This document shows positions 17,551-25,780 of a stretch of 64,000 nt of DNA, piece after piece (the first letter of the stretch is position 1; each line of letters starts with the position of its first letter). Source of the stretch: Bradyrhizobium liaoningense (GTDB lineage Bacteria; Pseudomonadota; Alphaproteobacteria; Rhizobiales; Xanthobacteraceae). A program made the position numbers and the translations under genes. The notes under the pieces were generated by a model. It saw nothing but the letters and a program-made list of their open reading frames with translations, did not search any database and was not told the DNA's origin. The stretch lies in the NCBI RefSeq assembly GCF_018130955.1, contig NZ_JAFCJM010000014.1, positions 109,736 through 173,735 on the forward strand. The letters are read 5' to 3'.

Positions 17551-18246
17551 TCAGTAGCCGAGCTTGGGGTACCAGTCCTTGCCGCGCCCTTCCGGTGTGG
17601 TGTCCAAAATTGTCCAAAGTGGGTCCATATCGGGCGCGCCGCGCGGGTCCTGGCCGGGATCGGCCGTGCCCATTCCCATCTCGCCGGACCAGAAGTGACG
17701 AATCCTGCCGTCGCGTTTTGTGAAGACGCTGTAGCCCGGCATGTCGGCGTCGACAGCGCTGACATAATCCCGCGTGTAATCGCCGCCCGTATCCGAATAG
17801 ATCCTGTGGCGCGTCCAGCCGCGCGCCTTTTTCGCTGCAATCAGCCGCGCGATCGGCGAGCGCGCCACGAAGGCGAACGCAACGCGCTGCTCGATGTCGG
17901 GAAGCTTGGCCTCCCACGTGCTCATGAACGACGTGCACATCGGACAAGGCTGCTCGCGCTGCGGTCCGAACATGTAGCTGTAGACGACGAGCGTCTGCCT
18001 GTCGCCGAACAGCTCCGCAAACTTGACCTGTCCGTGCTCGCCTTCGAACACATAGGCCTTCGTCACCTCACCACCTGCAGGCAGCGCCCGTCGTAGTTCA
18101 GCAACGCGCTCGATCTGGCGCCGCAGCTCGATCTCCTCCACGAGCAGCGCCTGTCGCGCGCGACGATAGTCGGCGCTTTCGTTGGGATGCCGCGTGCGGT
18201 TGGTGTTGGCGAGCTCTGCAGCGGGCTTCAGATCCGGACGGCTCAT
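17551..18246 (-). CDS. DUF899 thioredoxin-like protein
   Basis: A 231-residue soluble protein of the DUF899 family with a thioredoxin-like fold and the CPMC redox motif (C101, C104) in PQREQPCPMCTSFM. Family features EIELRRQIERVA, LVVYSYMFGP and PGYSVFTKRDGRIRHFW are present. It lacks an export signal. The role is unknown; a peroxiredoxin or disulfide reductase activity is a fair guess from the motif. The 216-base gap beyond its 3' end holds nothing recognisable. Confidence 0.87.
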   Translation of the reverse strand: MSRPDLKPAAELANTNRTRHPNESADYRRARQALLVEEIELRRQIERVAELRRALPAGGEVTKAYVFEGEHGQVKFAELFGDRQTLVVYSYMFGPQREQPCPMCTSFMSTWEAKLPDIEQRVAFAFVARSPIARLIAAKKARGWTRHRIYSDTGGDYTRDYVSAVDADMPGYSVFTKRDGRIRHFWSGEMGMGTADPGQDPRGAPDMDPLWTILDTTPEGRGKDWYPKLGY

Positions 18247-18483
18247 GGGTCACCTCGTCTGTTTCACTGGATTCTCTACAAGACGATTCCGGGATGACCG
18301 TTCCGACACGGACGATGCACAAAGTTCGATTGCAGGTCGAATGCCTCCCAAGCTTCCAAAGGCCCGCCGAATGGCAGTGGTCCAGACATATTGCCGCCGA
18401 AGGTGCTTTTCACCCAGGGTTGCCCGTGATACGGTGCCGTATCACGATGATTTGAGTATGCCGAGCGCTGAATGGAGGTTTCC

Positions 18484-19005
18484 ATGATCAAGGCCGCATG
18501 CGCGGGATTCGTCGTTTTGGCGTCGCTGTCTCTCAGCTTCGCGTCGGCTGTGGCGCAACCCCCCGATCTCGGCTGCACGTCGAGCCCGTCGTCCAACGCA
18601 ACTCAGACATTACGTTGCGACAATGGGATCACAATCGTCGCCGAAAGCGGCGCCCGATTTGAACTTAAGGACAATAATCGCGACGGACATATCGACTCCA
18701 TCGAATTGAGCAGCAAGGCCTTGTTCATTGAAGTTCCCAGGAAGCCAGGCGGCGCTCGTTTCAAGGTGCTGACGCCGCAGGCGATCGCAGCCGTACGCGG
18801 CACCAAATGGGCGGTCGATGCCTCCGACGGCAAGACAGCCGTATTCGTCGCCGACGGCCGCGTCGCCGTCAGCCGCCGCGGTGGCGGGAAGTCCGTCACG
18901 CTTGGTGTCGGCGAAGGCGTCGATGTCGAAGGCCCCGGTGCATTGGTCGTCAAGCGCTGGGGCGCGCCGCGCGTTGCGGCCTTGATGGCAAGGCTTGGAC
19001 AATAG
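18484..19005 (+). CDS. Exported FecR-domain protein with an EF-hand-like loop
   Basis: A 173-residue protein: signal peptide 1-24 (cleavage near AVA-QP), then a FecR-type beta domain (FKVLTPQAIAAVRGTKWAVD, TAVFVADGRVAVS). Residues 63-74 read DNNRDGHIDSIE, which fits the EF-hand/dockerin calcium-loop pattern at positions 1, 3, 5, 6, 8, 9 and 12. Start chosen at the ATG with GGAGG seven bases upstream. It is 29 bases upstream of the CHASE2 cyclase. The two are probably co-transcribed as a periplasmic sensor partner and a membrane cyclase; this pairing recurs in proteobacteria. Confidence 0.8.
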   Translation: MIKAACAGFVVLASLSLSFASAVAQPPDLGCTSSPSSNATQTLRCDNGITIVAESGARFELKDNNRDGHIDSIELSSKALFIEVPRKPGGARFKVLTPQAIAAVRGTKWAVDASDGKTAVFVADGRVAVSRRGGGKSVTLGVGEGVDVEGPGALVVKRWGAPRVAALMARLGQ

Positions 19006-19034
19006 GTCCTGGATTTGAACGATAGAACGAGCGG

Positions 19035-20924
19035 ATGAGTAAGCGTCGTTTCCATAGTCTGATCGCGCTCGCCCTGACAGCGCTGTGGGGTGTCGGCGTT
19101 TACGTCGGCCACACCACGGGCCATTTGCGTTTCCTCGACCGCCTCGAGGCGACGTTGACCGATCTGCGCACGCTGGTCCGCGGCGTGAAGGCGCCGCCCG
19201 ATCTCGTTACCATCGTTGCCATCGACGACACCGTCGTGAAGCGCGGCGGCCACTTCCCCCTCGCCCGCAGCGATCTGGCGCGCGTCGTCGAGGCAATCGC
19301 AAGGTTCGAGCCAAAGCTCATCGCGGTCGATCTCCTGCTGGTGGATCGCGGCTCCGCCGCCGACGACGAGCTCCTGGCGAAATCACTCGCCGCAAGGCCG
19401 ACGGTGCTCGCTGCCGCCGCAATCTTCCCGGAGGCGATCGAAGCCGTCGATACGGGCAATCAGGACGCGCTGGCGAGCCTGCCGCAGGCCGAGCGCTTCC
19501 TGCTGCCACTTCCTGCGTTTGCCGGTCACGCCGACGTCGGCATCGTCAACGTTGCGACCGGATCGCCGCTCTCGATCCCGATGCTGTTCCGCACCCGTGA
19601 CAAGGTCGAGCTGTCGTTTCCGCTGCGGGTGGCGACGCGCGCACTCGACAAGCCGCTGACGGTCGCGCCGGATCATCTCTCGATCGGCGATCACTCGGTC
19701 GCGACCGATTCCGGCTATACGCTGCCGATCACCTATTACGGCCCTCGCCGCACGATCCGCACCGTCAGCGCCCAGACCGTGTTCGACGGCACGCTCGACG
19801 GCAAGGCGATACAGAACCGGATCGTCGTCATTGGCGCAGCGGTCGCCGGCGGCGGCGATTTCTTTCAGACGCCGTTCGATTCCCTGATGCCGGGCGTGGA
19901 GGTGATCTCGACCGCAATCACGCATCTGATCGCCGGTGACGGCATCTTGCATGACCGCACCGTTCGCATCGCCGAAGCGATCATGGTGATCCTGCTGCCG
20001 ATGCTGCTGGTCGCCCTCCTGGCATGGCGGCGCAGCGCGGTCGGCCTGATCGCGGCCACCGCCGTGTTTCTGGCCTGGGCCGCATTGAACGTGTTTGCCT
20101 TCACGCACGGCGTCTGGCTGAACGCTGCGACCACGCTTGCAGCGACGGTGCCGCCGGTTGCGATCTTCTCCGCCGTGCAGCTCTGGGCCGGTGGACGCAG
20201 GACCCAGTATTTTGCCGCACGAAGCCGACTGCTCGCGCAATTCCAGGCACCCGCGGTCCAGGAGTGGCTGGCGCAAGACCCGGATTTCCTGCTGAAGCCG
20301 GTCCGGCAAAACGCCGCCATCGTCTTCATCGACCTCTCCGGATTCACCTCGCTCAGCGAGAACCTCGATCCGGACGAGCTTCGCGACCTCCTGAAGGAGT
20401 TGCACGCGCTGGTCGATCGGGAGGCCTCGGCTTGCGGCGGCACGATCACCGGCTTTCTCGGCGACGGCGCGATGATCCTGTTCGGCCTGCCACGCGAGGT
20501 ACCCGACGACGCCGCGCGCGCCGTCGCATGCTGCACGGGACTCTACCGGATGGCCGAACGCTGGATCGCGTCGCTGCCGCGCGAGATCGGCAACCGGATC
20601 GGCTTCAAGATCGGCGCGCATTTCGGAACGATCGTGGCGTCACGCCTCGGCGGCCGCAGCCACGCCCATATCACCGCGACCGGCGACACCGTGAACGTGG
20701 CGAGCCGGCTGATGGAGGTCGCCGCCCAGCACGGCGCGAGCCTGGCCTTGAGCGATATATTGCTCAACGAGGCCGGCCGAGGCCGAGATCGGCTTGCCGA
20801 GGGACGCCTCACCGGCCCCCTGCAAACCCAGATCCGCGGCCGGACCGGCGAGCTGACCGTCTGGTTCTGGCGCAGCGCGCCCAACGTGGCACAGACCCCG
20901 TCCGTGCCCGACACCGTGAGCTGA
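19035..20924 (+). CDS. CHASE2-domain class III nucleotide cyclase
   Basis: A 629-residue membrane sensor-cyclase. One N-terminal span (8-27) is followed by a large periplasmic CHASE2 domain (residues ~45-320: VTIVAIDDTVVKRGG, LIAVDLLLVDRG, NRIVVIGAA), three spans (about 318-385) and a cytosolic class III cyclase domain. Metal-binding aspartates are D433 (FIDLSGFTS) and D477 (FLGDGAMILFG), and ATGDTVNVASRL gives the Asn/Arg transition-state pair. The usual base-selecting Lys before FLGD is Gly here (ITGFLGD), so the nucleotide preference is uncertain. It ends 3 bases before the convergent glycosyltransferase stop. Confidence 0.9.
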   Translation: MSKRRFHSLIALALTALWGVGVYVGHTTGHLRFLDRLEATLTDLRTLVRGVKAPPDLVTIVAIDDTVVKRGGHFPLARSDLARVVEAIARFEPKLIAVDLLLVDRGSAADDELLAKSLAARPTVLAAAAIFPEAIEAVDTGNQDALASLPQAERFLLPLPAFAGHADVGIVNVATGSPLSIPMLFRTRDKVELSFPLRVATRALDKPLTVAPDHLSIGDHSVATDSGYTLPITYYGPRRTIRTVSAQTVFDGTLDGKAIQNRIVVIGAAVAGGGDFFQTPFDSLMPGVEVISTAITHLIAGDGILHDRTVRIAEAIMVILLPMLLVALLAWRRSAVGLIAATAVFLAWAALNVFAFTHGVWLNAATTLAATVPPVAIFSAVQLWAGGRRTQYFAARSRLLAQFQAPAVQEWLAQDPDFLLKPVRQNAAIVFIDLSGFTSLSENLDPDELRDLLKELHALVDREASACGGTITGFLGDGAMILFGLPREVPDDAARAVACCTGLYRMAERWIASLPREIGNRIGFKIGAHFGTIVASRLGGRSHAHITATGDTVNVASRLMEVAAQHGASLALSDILLNEAGRGRDRLAEGRLTGPLQTQIRGRTGELTVWFWRSAPNVAQTPSVPDTVS

Positions 20925-20927
20925 AGC

Positions 20928-22433
20928 TTACTTCTGCAGTTCCGGCGGCGGCGAACGGTCCAGAACATCGCGCTTGGCACCCTCGAGCAGATCGATGCTG
21001 TAGGTCTCGACCACGAGCGGCCCGCGCTTGCGCGTCAATTCGGCGACGCGGCTCACCTGCCAGAAGATGTCGTTGAGGAACGGATGTCCTTCGGCGCGCA
21101 GCTCGTCGACATAGAGCGCCTTGCCCGCGAGCAGTTTTGGATCGGGCTCGGACATGTTGATCCAGCGGATACGCTGGGACTGCTGCTGCACGCAGGTGCC
21201 GCGCGGCAGGTAGAATGCAAGCCAGGATGTCGTGCCGTAATCCGACGCCAGGATGCAGGTCGCGCCGGTCCGCGCGCGCACCGCCTCGATCTGCTCGGCG
21301 AGCTCGCGCCAGCCGACGCCGACGCTGCGCACGGTAGCGTCGCGGCGATAGCCCGACAGCACACCGGTGTTGGCCTGCACGATCAGCGCTGCGAACATCA
21401 CGATGCCGACCGGCGCAGCCCAGCGCAGGCAAAAATCGACGGTCCGCCGCTCGCGCGGCTTCCATTGCGCAATGTTGGCGGCCGCAGCGGCAGCGACCAC
21501 GAAGGCCGGATAGATCGGCGCGAACCAGTTGGCTTCGACGCGGGCGTGCAGGGAGTGCCAGACGAAATAGCCGACGATGACCCAGACCGTCGCGTTGATC
21601 AGGACGCGCGAGGCCGACGCGCCCACCTTGCGCCACGCCAGCGCATGAAGTCCCATGGCGCCGAGGATGAAGACCAAGGGCGTTGCGAACGCCACCTGGG
21701 TCGGGATCAGTTCGGCGATGAAGACAGGTCGAAAGTCCTCGAGCCGGGCGCGGCCGAACTGTTTCAGGAACGAGACCCATTGATGGTCGGCATTCCACAG
21801 GATCACGGGGGAGAAGACCGCAAAGGCGACGATGCCGCCGAGATACGGCCAGGGCGAGAGAAACCAGCGCCGCAGCTTTGGCACGGCGATGAGCCAGATC
21901 AGGATCGCGACGCCGAAGAACAAAGCGGTGTATTTCGACAGCAGCGCGACGCCGACGGCGACGCCGACCGCGAGCCACCAGGCGCCGCGGCCGGTCTCCA
22001 GCACTTTTGCGAGGAAGAACAGCACAAAACTGGAGGCCACCAGCAGCGGCGCATCGGGCGTGACGATGAGCGTCCCGACCGCCGCCATCAGCGTGACGTT
22101 GAGCAGGATCGCGGCCGTGGCCGCGACACGCGCGCCGCCGAACAGGATCGCGGCCGTGCGGTAGACCGCATAGCTCATGGGAATCGCGAGCAGGATCGAG
22201 ACCAGGCGAACACCGAGCTCGGTATCGCCTCCGATCAGGGTGCCGGCGCGGATGACGTAGGCCACCATCGGCGGGTGGTCGTAATAGCCCCCCGCGAGGT
22301 TCTTCGACCACATCCAGTAATAGGCTTCGTCGAAGGTGATGGGCGTGTAGGCGGCCGCGACCAGCCGCAAGCCAACCAGCGCGAGGATCGTGAGCGCGGT
22401 GTTGCGGACGATCCGCGCGTCAGCCCCACCCAT
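20928..22433 (-). CDS. GT39-type glycosyltransferase (ArnT/PMT-like)
   Basis: A 501-residue multi-span inner-membrane enzyme of the dolichyl-/undecaprenyl-phosphate-sugar transferase superfamily. The catalytic acidic pair after the first span is seen in TPITFDEAYYWMW, and GGYYDHPPMVAY is the conserved follow-on motif. About eleven hydrophobic segments precede a ~120-residue periplasmic C-terminal domain. It uses a lipid-linked sugar to modify an envelope acceptor, possibly lipid A or O-antigen. The start is 6 bases downstream of the GT2-GtrA gene, which would supply that lipid-linked sugar. Confidence 0.88.
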   Translation of the reverse strand: MGGADARIVRNTALTILALVGLRLVAAAYTPITFDEAYYWMWSKNLAGGYYDHPPMVAYVIRAGTLIGGDTELGVRLVSILLAIPMSYAVYRTAAILFGGARVAATAAILLNVTLMAAVGTLIVTPDAPLLVASSFVLFFLAKVLETGRGAWWLAVGVAVGVALLSKYTALFFGVAILIWLIAVPKLRRWFLSPWPYLGGIVAFAVFSPVILWNADHQWVSFLKQFGRARLEDFRPVFIAELIPTQVAFATPLVFILGAMGLHALAWRKVGASASRVLINATVWVIVGYFVWHSLHARVEANWFAPIYPAFVVAAAAAANIAQWKPRERRTVDFCLRWAAPVGIVMFAALIVQANTGVLSGYRRDATVRSVGVGWRELAEQIEAVRARTGATCILASDYGTTSWLAFYLPRGTCVQQQSQRIRWINMSEPDPKLLAGKALYVDELRAEGHPFLNDIFWQVSRVAELTRKRGPLVVETYSIDLLEGAKRDVLDRSPPPELQK

Positions 22434-22439
22434 GACGCA

Positions 22440-23582
22440 CTATCGCTTGCGCCAGACGAACAGTCCGGACATCGCGTAGTTCCACACCACGCCCATCAAC
22501 GCGCCGGCCATGCCGGCAAGCCACCAGATCGGCTCCTGGTCATAGACCGAGAAGGCGACGCCGACATTGGCGAACAGGCCGACGCTGCAGACGATGTAGA
22601 AGGCAATGAGGCCGCGCAGGATCGCAAAACCCTGCAGCCGCTGATCGCGATAGGTGAGGAAGTTGTTGAGGATGAAATTGCTGGTCATTGCGACCAGGGC
22701 ACCTGCGGCCTGCGCCTCCGCGAACGGCTCCTTGAACAGCTCGAGCGCGATGAACAGCGTCGTGAGGTGCACCACGAGGCCGATCGAGCCGACCATCGCA
22801 AACAACAGGAAGCGCAGCGACACTGCGTCGTTGGTCAGCTTGGCGAGCACGAGGCCGAGGAAATCCAGCGCGACCATGGAATCGAGCTTGCTCTCGCCAT
22901 GCTGGCGTTCGCCGAACGTGTAGGGAATCTCCACCGCGCGCAGGCCGCCATGGGCTGACGCGACGACGTCGAGGAGGATCTTGAAGCCGTGCACCGAGAG
23001 TTTTGGCGCGAGCTCCCCAAAACGGTCGGTGCGGATCATGAAGAAGCCGCTCATGGGATCGGCGATCTCGACCTGGAGCACCTTCTTGGCGACTTCGGTT
23101 GCTAGCTGGCTGGCGCCGGCGCGCTGCTTGTTGAAACCTTCGTTCTTGTAGCCTTCGATGTAGCGGCTGCCGACGACGAGATCCGCCTGGCCGCTCTGCA
23201 GCAGCGCGAACATCTTTGGCAGTTGCGCCTCGTCGTGCTGGAGGTCGGCGTCGATGACCGCCGCATAGGGCGCGCTGGAGGCCAAAATGCCCTCGATGCA
23301 GGCGCCGGAAAGTCCGCGCCGGCCGATGCGGCGGATGCAGCGCACCCGGCTGTCGCGTTGGGCCAGGCTCCGCACCACGTCCCAGGTGCCGTCGGGCGAG
23401 TTGTCGTCGACGAAAATGGCTTCCCAGGCAACGCCCTTCAGCGTCGCCTCCAACCGCCGGTATAGGACGGTGACGTTGTCGCGCTCGTTGAAGGTAGGCA
23501 CGACGACCGAAAGCTCGGGCGAGCGCAAAACCGGCTGCGGGGCCTGCGGGTTTTCGGGGCCCGGTCTGATCGCTTCATTCAT
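22440..23582 (-). CDS. GT2 glycosyltransferase fused to a GtrA-type flippase domain
   Basis: A 380-residue protein. Residues ~24-240 are a polyprenol-phosphate mannose/glucose synthase-like GT2 domain: SVVVPTFNERDNV, FVDDNSPDGTWD, AAVIDADLQHDEAQLP (DXD-type DAD) and ADLVVGSRYIEG. Residues ~255-380 carry four spans of the GtrA family, thought to flip the lipid-linked sugar. I start at MNEAIRPG; the 75 residues upstream are unlike the family. It sits immediately upstream of the GT39 enzyme, so the pair forms a make-flip-transfer unit for a sugar modification of the envelope. Confidence 0.9.
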   Translation of the reverse strand: MNEAIRPGPENPQAPQPVLRSPELSVVVPTFNERDNVTVLYRRLEATLKGVAWEAIFVDDNSPDGTWDVVRSLAQRDSRVRCIRRIGRRGLSGACIEGILASSAPYAAVIDADLQHDEAQLPKMFALLQSGQADLVVGSRYIEGYKNEGFNKQRAGASQLATEVAKKVLQVEIADPMSGFFMIRTDRFGELAPKLSVHGFKILLDVVASAHGGLRAVEIPYTFGERQHGESKLDSMVALDFLGLVLAKLTNDAVSLRFLLFAMVGSIGLVVHLTTLFIALELFKEPFAEAQAAGALVAMTSNFILNNFLTYRDQRLQGFAILRGLIAFYIVCSVGLFANVGVAFSVYDQEPIWWLAGMAGALMGVVWNYAMSGLFVWRKR

Positions 23583-23810
23583 GACGGCAGCGTATATCCG
23601 CCGCGTCCTGCGATGCCAAGCCGGGGTTTCCGTGGGAAAGGCACCAAAAGGGGGGCCTAAAATGCCAACGACCCCGGAACAGGGGCGCGCGTACATCCGG
23701 CGCAGCCGAGCTATTCCAAGGTCGTCCCAGCGCCGGAGTTTTCGCTCGACGTCGCCGTTAGAAGGTAAATAGGGAGCCTCCGGGCCATCCGCAAGGGGGC
23801 GGCTCAAGCC

Positions 23811-24017
23811 TTATTGGTTCGGAACTTCCCGGATCACGGGCCCTCGCGGGGCCGGTGCGGCGGGCGCAGGCGCCGCGGCGGCCGCTGCGGGCTGCTCGGC
23901 CTTGGCGGGCTTGGCAGGCTTGCCGATCTGTCCGATCGGCCCAAAAACGATGGCAACCGCAAGCACGACCGCCGCGACGATCGCACCAAAAATGCCTCCG
24001 ACCGACTCAGACGACAT
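23811..24017 (-). CDS. Small membrane-anchored Ala/Pro-rich protein
   Basis: 68 residues: one membrane span (SVGGIFGAIVAAVVLAVAIVFGP, too long to be cytosolic), then a KPAKPAKAEQ linker and an Ala/Pro-rich tail ending REVPNQ, probably in the periplasm. I do not recognise a family. Codon use matches its neighbours and an upstream GGAACGAG could serve as ribosome site, so I regard it as real. Confidence 0.6.
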   Translation of the reverse strand: MSSESVGGIFGAIVAAVVLAVAIVFGPIGQIGKPAKPAKAEQPAAAAAAPAPAAPAPRGPVIREVPNQ

Positions 24018-24113
24018 GCGGGGCTCGTTCCTGTTCCATGGGAGGGCAGTGATACCACGGAAGAATGCACAGCCGGAAGGGCTTGGGGCTGCGACGGTTA
24101 ATCCAGGAAGGGT

Positions 24114-24473
24114 CTATCGCGTCGGCGGCCTGCGCTTCACGTAAGCCGTCACGACGTCCTTCTGCGCCGATTCGACCGCCCTGTTCGCGGTGGCGAGATG
24201 CGCGCTGGAATCGATGTTCGGATACTGCGTCGTCAGATAATCGAGCAGCGTCACCCGGTAGTTCTGCCGCTCCGAGGGACAGGCGCTGGCGACCGAGCGG
24301 GAAAAATCCTGTTCCGAGAGGCCCTGGTTGATGTCGCGCGAATATTCTCGCGCCAGGCATTTCCAATAGTAGTCCCTGCCCTGCATCGCCAGCTTCTGCG
24401 CTCCGGCGTCGTCGTCATCGGCGATGGCGGCAGATGTCATCATGACCATCACAGCCGCGATCAGCATCCGCAC
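24114..24473 (-). CDS. Small exported protein of unknown function
   Basis: 119 residues with a short signal peptide (MLIAAVMVMMTSAAIA, cleavage before DDDD). The mature part has two cysteines (YWKCLAREYS and ASACPSERQN) that could form a disulfide, and a Lys/Arg-rich end. GGAG lies 6 bases before the GTG start, with a second possible start at the ATG two codons on. I do not recognise the family. Confidence 0.62.
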   Translation of the reverse strand: MRMLIAAVMVMMTSAAIADDDDAGAQKLAMQGRDYYWKCLAREYSRDINQGLSEQDFSRSVASACPSERQNYRVTLLDYLTTQYPNIDSSAHLATANRAVESAQKDVVTAYVKRRPPTR

Positions 24474-24555
24474 CTTGTTCTCCTTTTTTCGCGGGTCCCA
24501 CCCGTTAGCTTAGACGGCATGCCGCAACTGGCCAATCACATCTCGTTTGACTAGG

Positions 24556-25413
24556 ATGAAGCCCCTCCCCATCGCGCGAGATCCTCCCGTGGCCAAAGCA
24601 AAAACCGCGACCGCAAAATCCGGCAACATCTTCATCGGCGTCGGCGGCTGGACGTTTGAGCCATGGCGCGGCGTGTTCTATCCGGAAAAACTCGCGCAGG
24701 CGAAGGAGCTGTCCTACGCGGCTTCGAAGCTGACCTCGATCGAGATCAACGGCACCTATTATGGCTCGCAGAAGCCGGAGAGCTTTCGCAAATGGGCGAG
24801 CGAGGTGCCCGACGGATTCGTGTTCTCGGTCAAGGGACCGCGCTTTGCCACCAACCGCCGCGTGCTGGCGGAAGCCGGCGACTCCATCAAACGCTTTTAC
24901 GATTCCGGCGTGCTGGAGCTGCGTGACCGGCTCGGGCCCGTGCTCTGGCAGTTCGCACCGACCAAGAAGTTCGACGGCGCCGATTTTGGCAAGTTCCTCG
25001 AACTGCTGCCGCGCAAGCTCGACGGCCGCGCACTGCGCCACGTCGTCGAGGTGCGCCACGACAGCTTTTGCACGCCTGATTTCGTGGCGCTGATACGGGA
25101 GTTCGAGACGCCTGTCGTGTTCGCCGAGCACGGCAAATATCCGGCGATATCAGACGTCGCCAGCGACTTCGTCTATGCGCGGCTGCAAAAGGGCAATGAC
25201 GAGCTGAAGACCTGCTATCCGCCGAAGCAGCTCGACGCCTGGGCCGGGCGATTTCAGGCCTGGGCCACGGGAAGCGAACCCGACGACCTGCCAAAGGTTG
25301 ATAAGGCGAAGCCGAAGAAAGAGCCGCGCGACGTGTTCGCCTACGTCATCCACGAGGGCAAGGTGCGCGCCCCCGCCGGCGCGATGGAGCTGATCGAGCG
25401 CGTGAAGTCATGA
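24556..25413 (+). CDS. DUF72-family protein
   Basis: About 285 residues with the DUF72 TIM-barrel signatures: IFIGVGGWTFEPWRGVFYP, SIEINGTYYGSQKPESFRKW, FSVKGPRFATN, PVLWQFAPTKKFD and HVVEVRHDSF. Members are widespread soluble proteins of unknown activity, sometimes linked to nucleic-acid metabolism. The start at 24556 (MKPLPIARD) is the first ATG; a GTG at 24589 (VAKAKTATAK) is an alternative. Isolated gene. Confidence 0.85.
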   Translation: MKPLPIARDPPVAKAKTATAKSGNIFIGVGGWTFEPWRGVFYPEKLAQAKELSYAASKLTSIEINGTYYGSQKPESFRKWASEVPDGFVFSVKGPRFATNRRVLAEAGDSIKRFYDSGVLELRDRLGPVLWQFAPTKKFDGADFGKFLELLPRKLDGRALRHVVEVRHDSFCTPDFVALIREFETPVVFAEHGKYPAISDVASDFVYARLQKGNDELKTCYPPKQLDAWAGRFQAWATGSEPDDLPKVDKAKPKKEPRDVFAYVIHEGKVRAPAGAMELIERVKS

Positions 25414-25780
25414 CCTGATTGGGCCGGCTAGGGCGTTAAGGGCGCAAGCCCTGCAGACAAGCCTGTCGAGCAGCCGATTGGTTTCGAGGTTTGAAAACCG
25501 CTCGCGCGCTCAATCTGGAATTGCCACCGCCCCTTCTTGCTGGCGCCGTCCGGCGAATGCGGGCGGTGTCCGGCCGGGTATGTGAATGACTGAGGGCCAC
25601 GGCCGACGGCCCGGACTTTCGGCACCACGCACTCTTCCTTCATCCGCCTTGACTGGTCATAGATCTAGCCGATGGCGATGGGGCGGGCTTGAAAAACGCT
25701 CCCAGCGGCGGCAATCTCGGCCTGATTGAGGCCTCGATCTTGAGAATCTCGGCTTGTGCCGATCGATGCAAGGATCGACG
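25414..25780. other. 367-base gap without a convincing gene
   Basis: A minus-strand open frame of 71 codons (25643 to 25428, starting MKEECVVPKVRAVG) is preceded by GGCGGATGAAGG but matches no family I know and has an unusual composition. An ATTGGTTTCGAGGTTTGAAA segment near 25478 hints at decayed coding sequence in a different frame. I would treat the region as probably degenerate; the end next to 25781 holds the promoter of the channel gene. Confidence 0.35.

Noticed and set aside
21084..22958. 624-codon plus-strand frame opposite the glycosyltransferases
   Set aside because: Antisense to clear GT39 and GT2 genes; charged low-complexity translation.
25428..25643. 71-codon minus-strand frame in the gap before the channel gene
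   Set aside because: It has an acceptable ribosome site, but no family match and an odd composition; kept only as a note on the gap.
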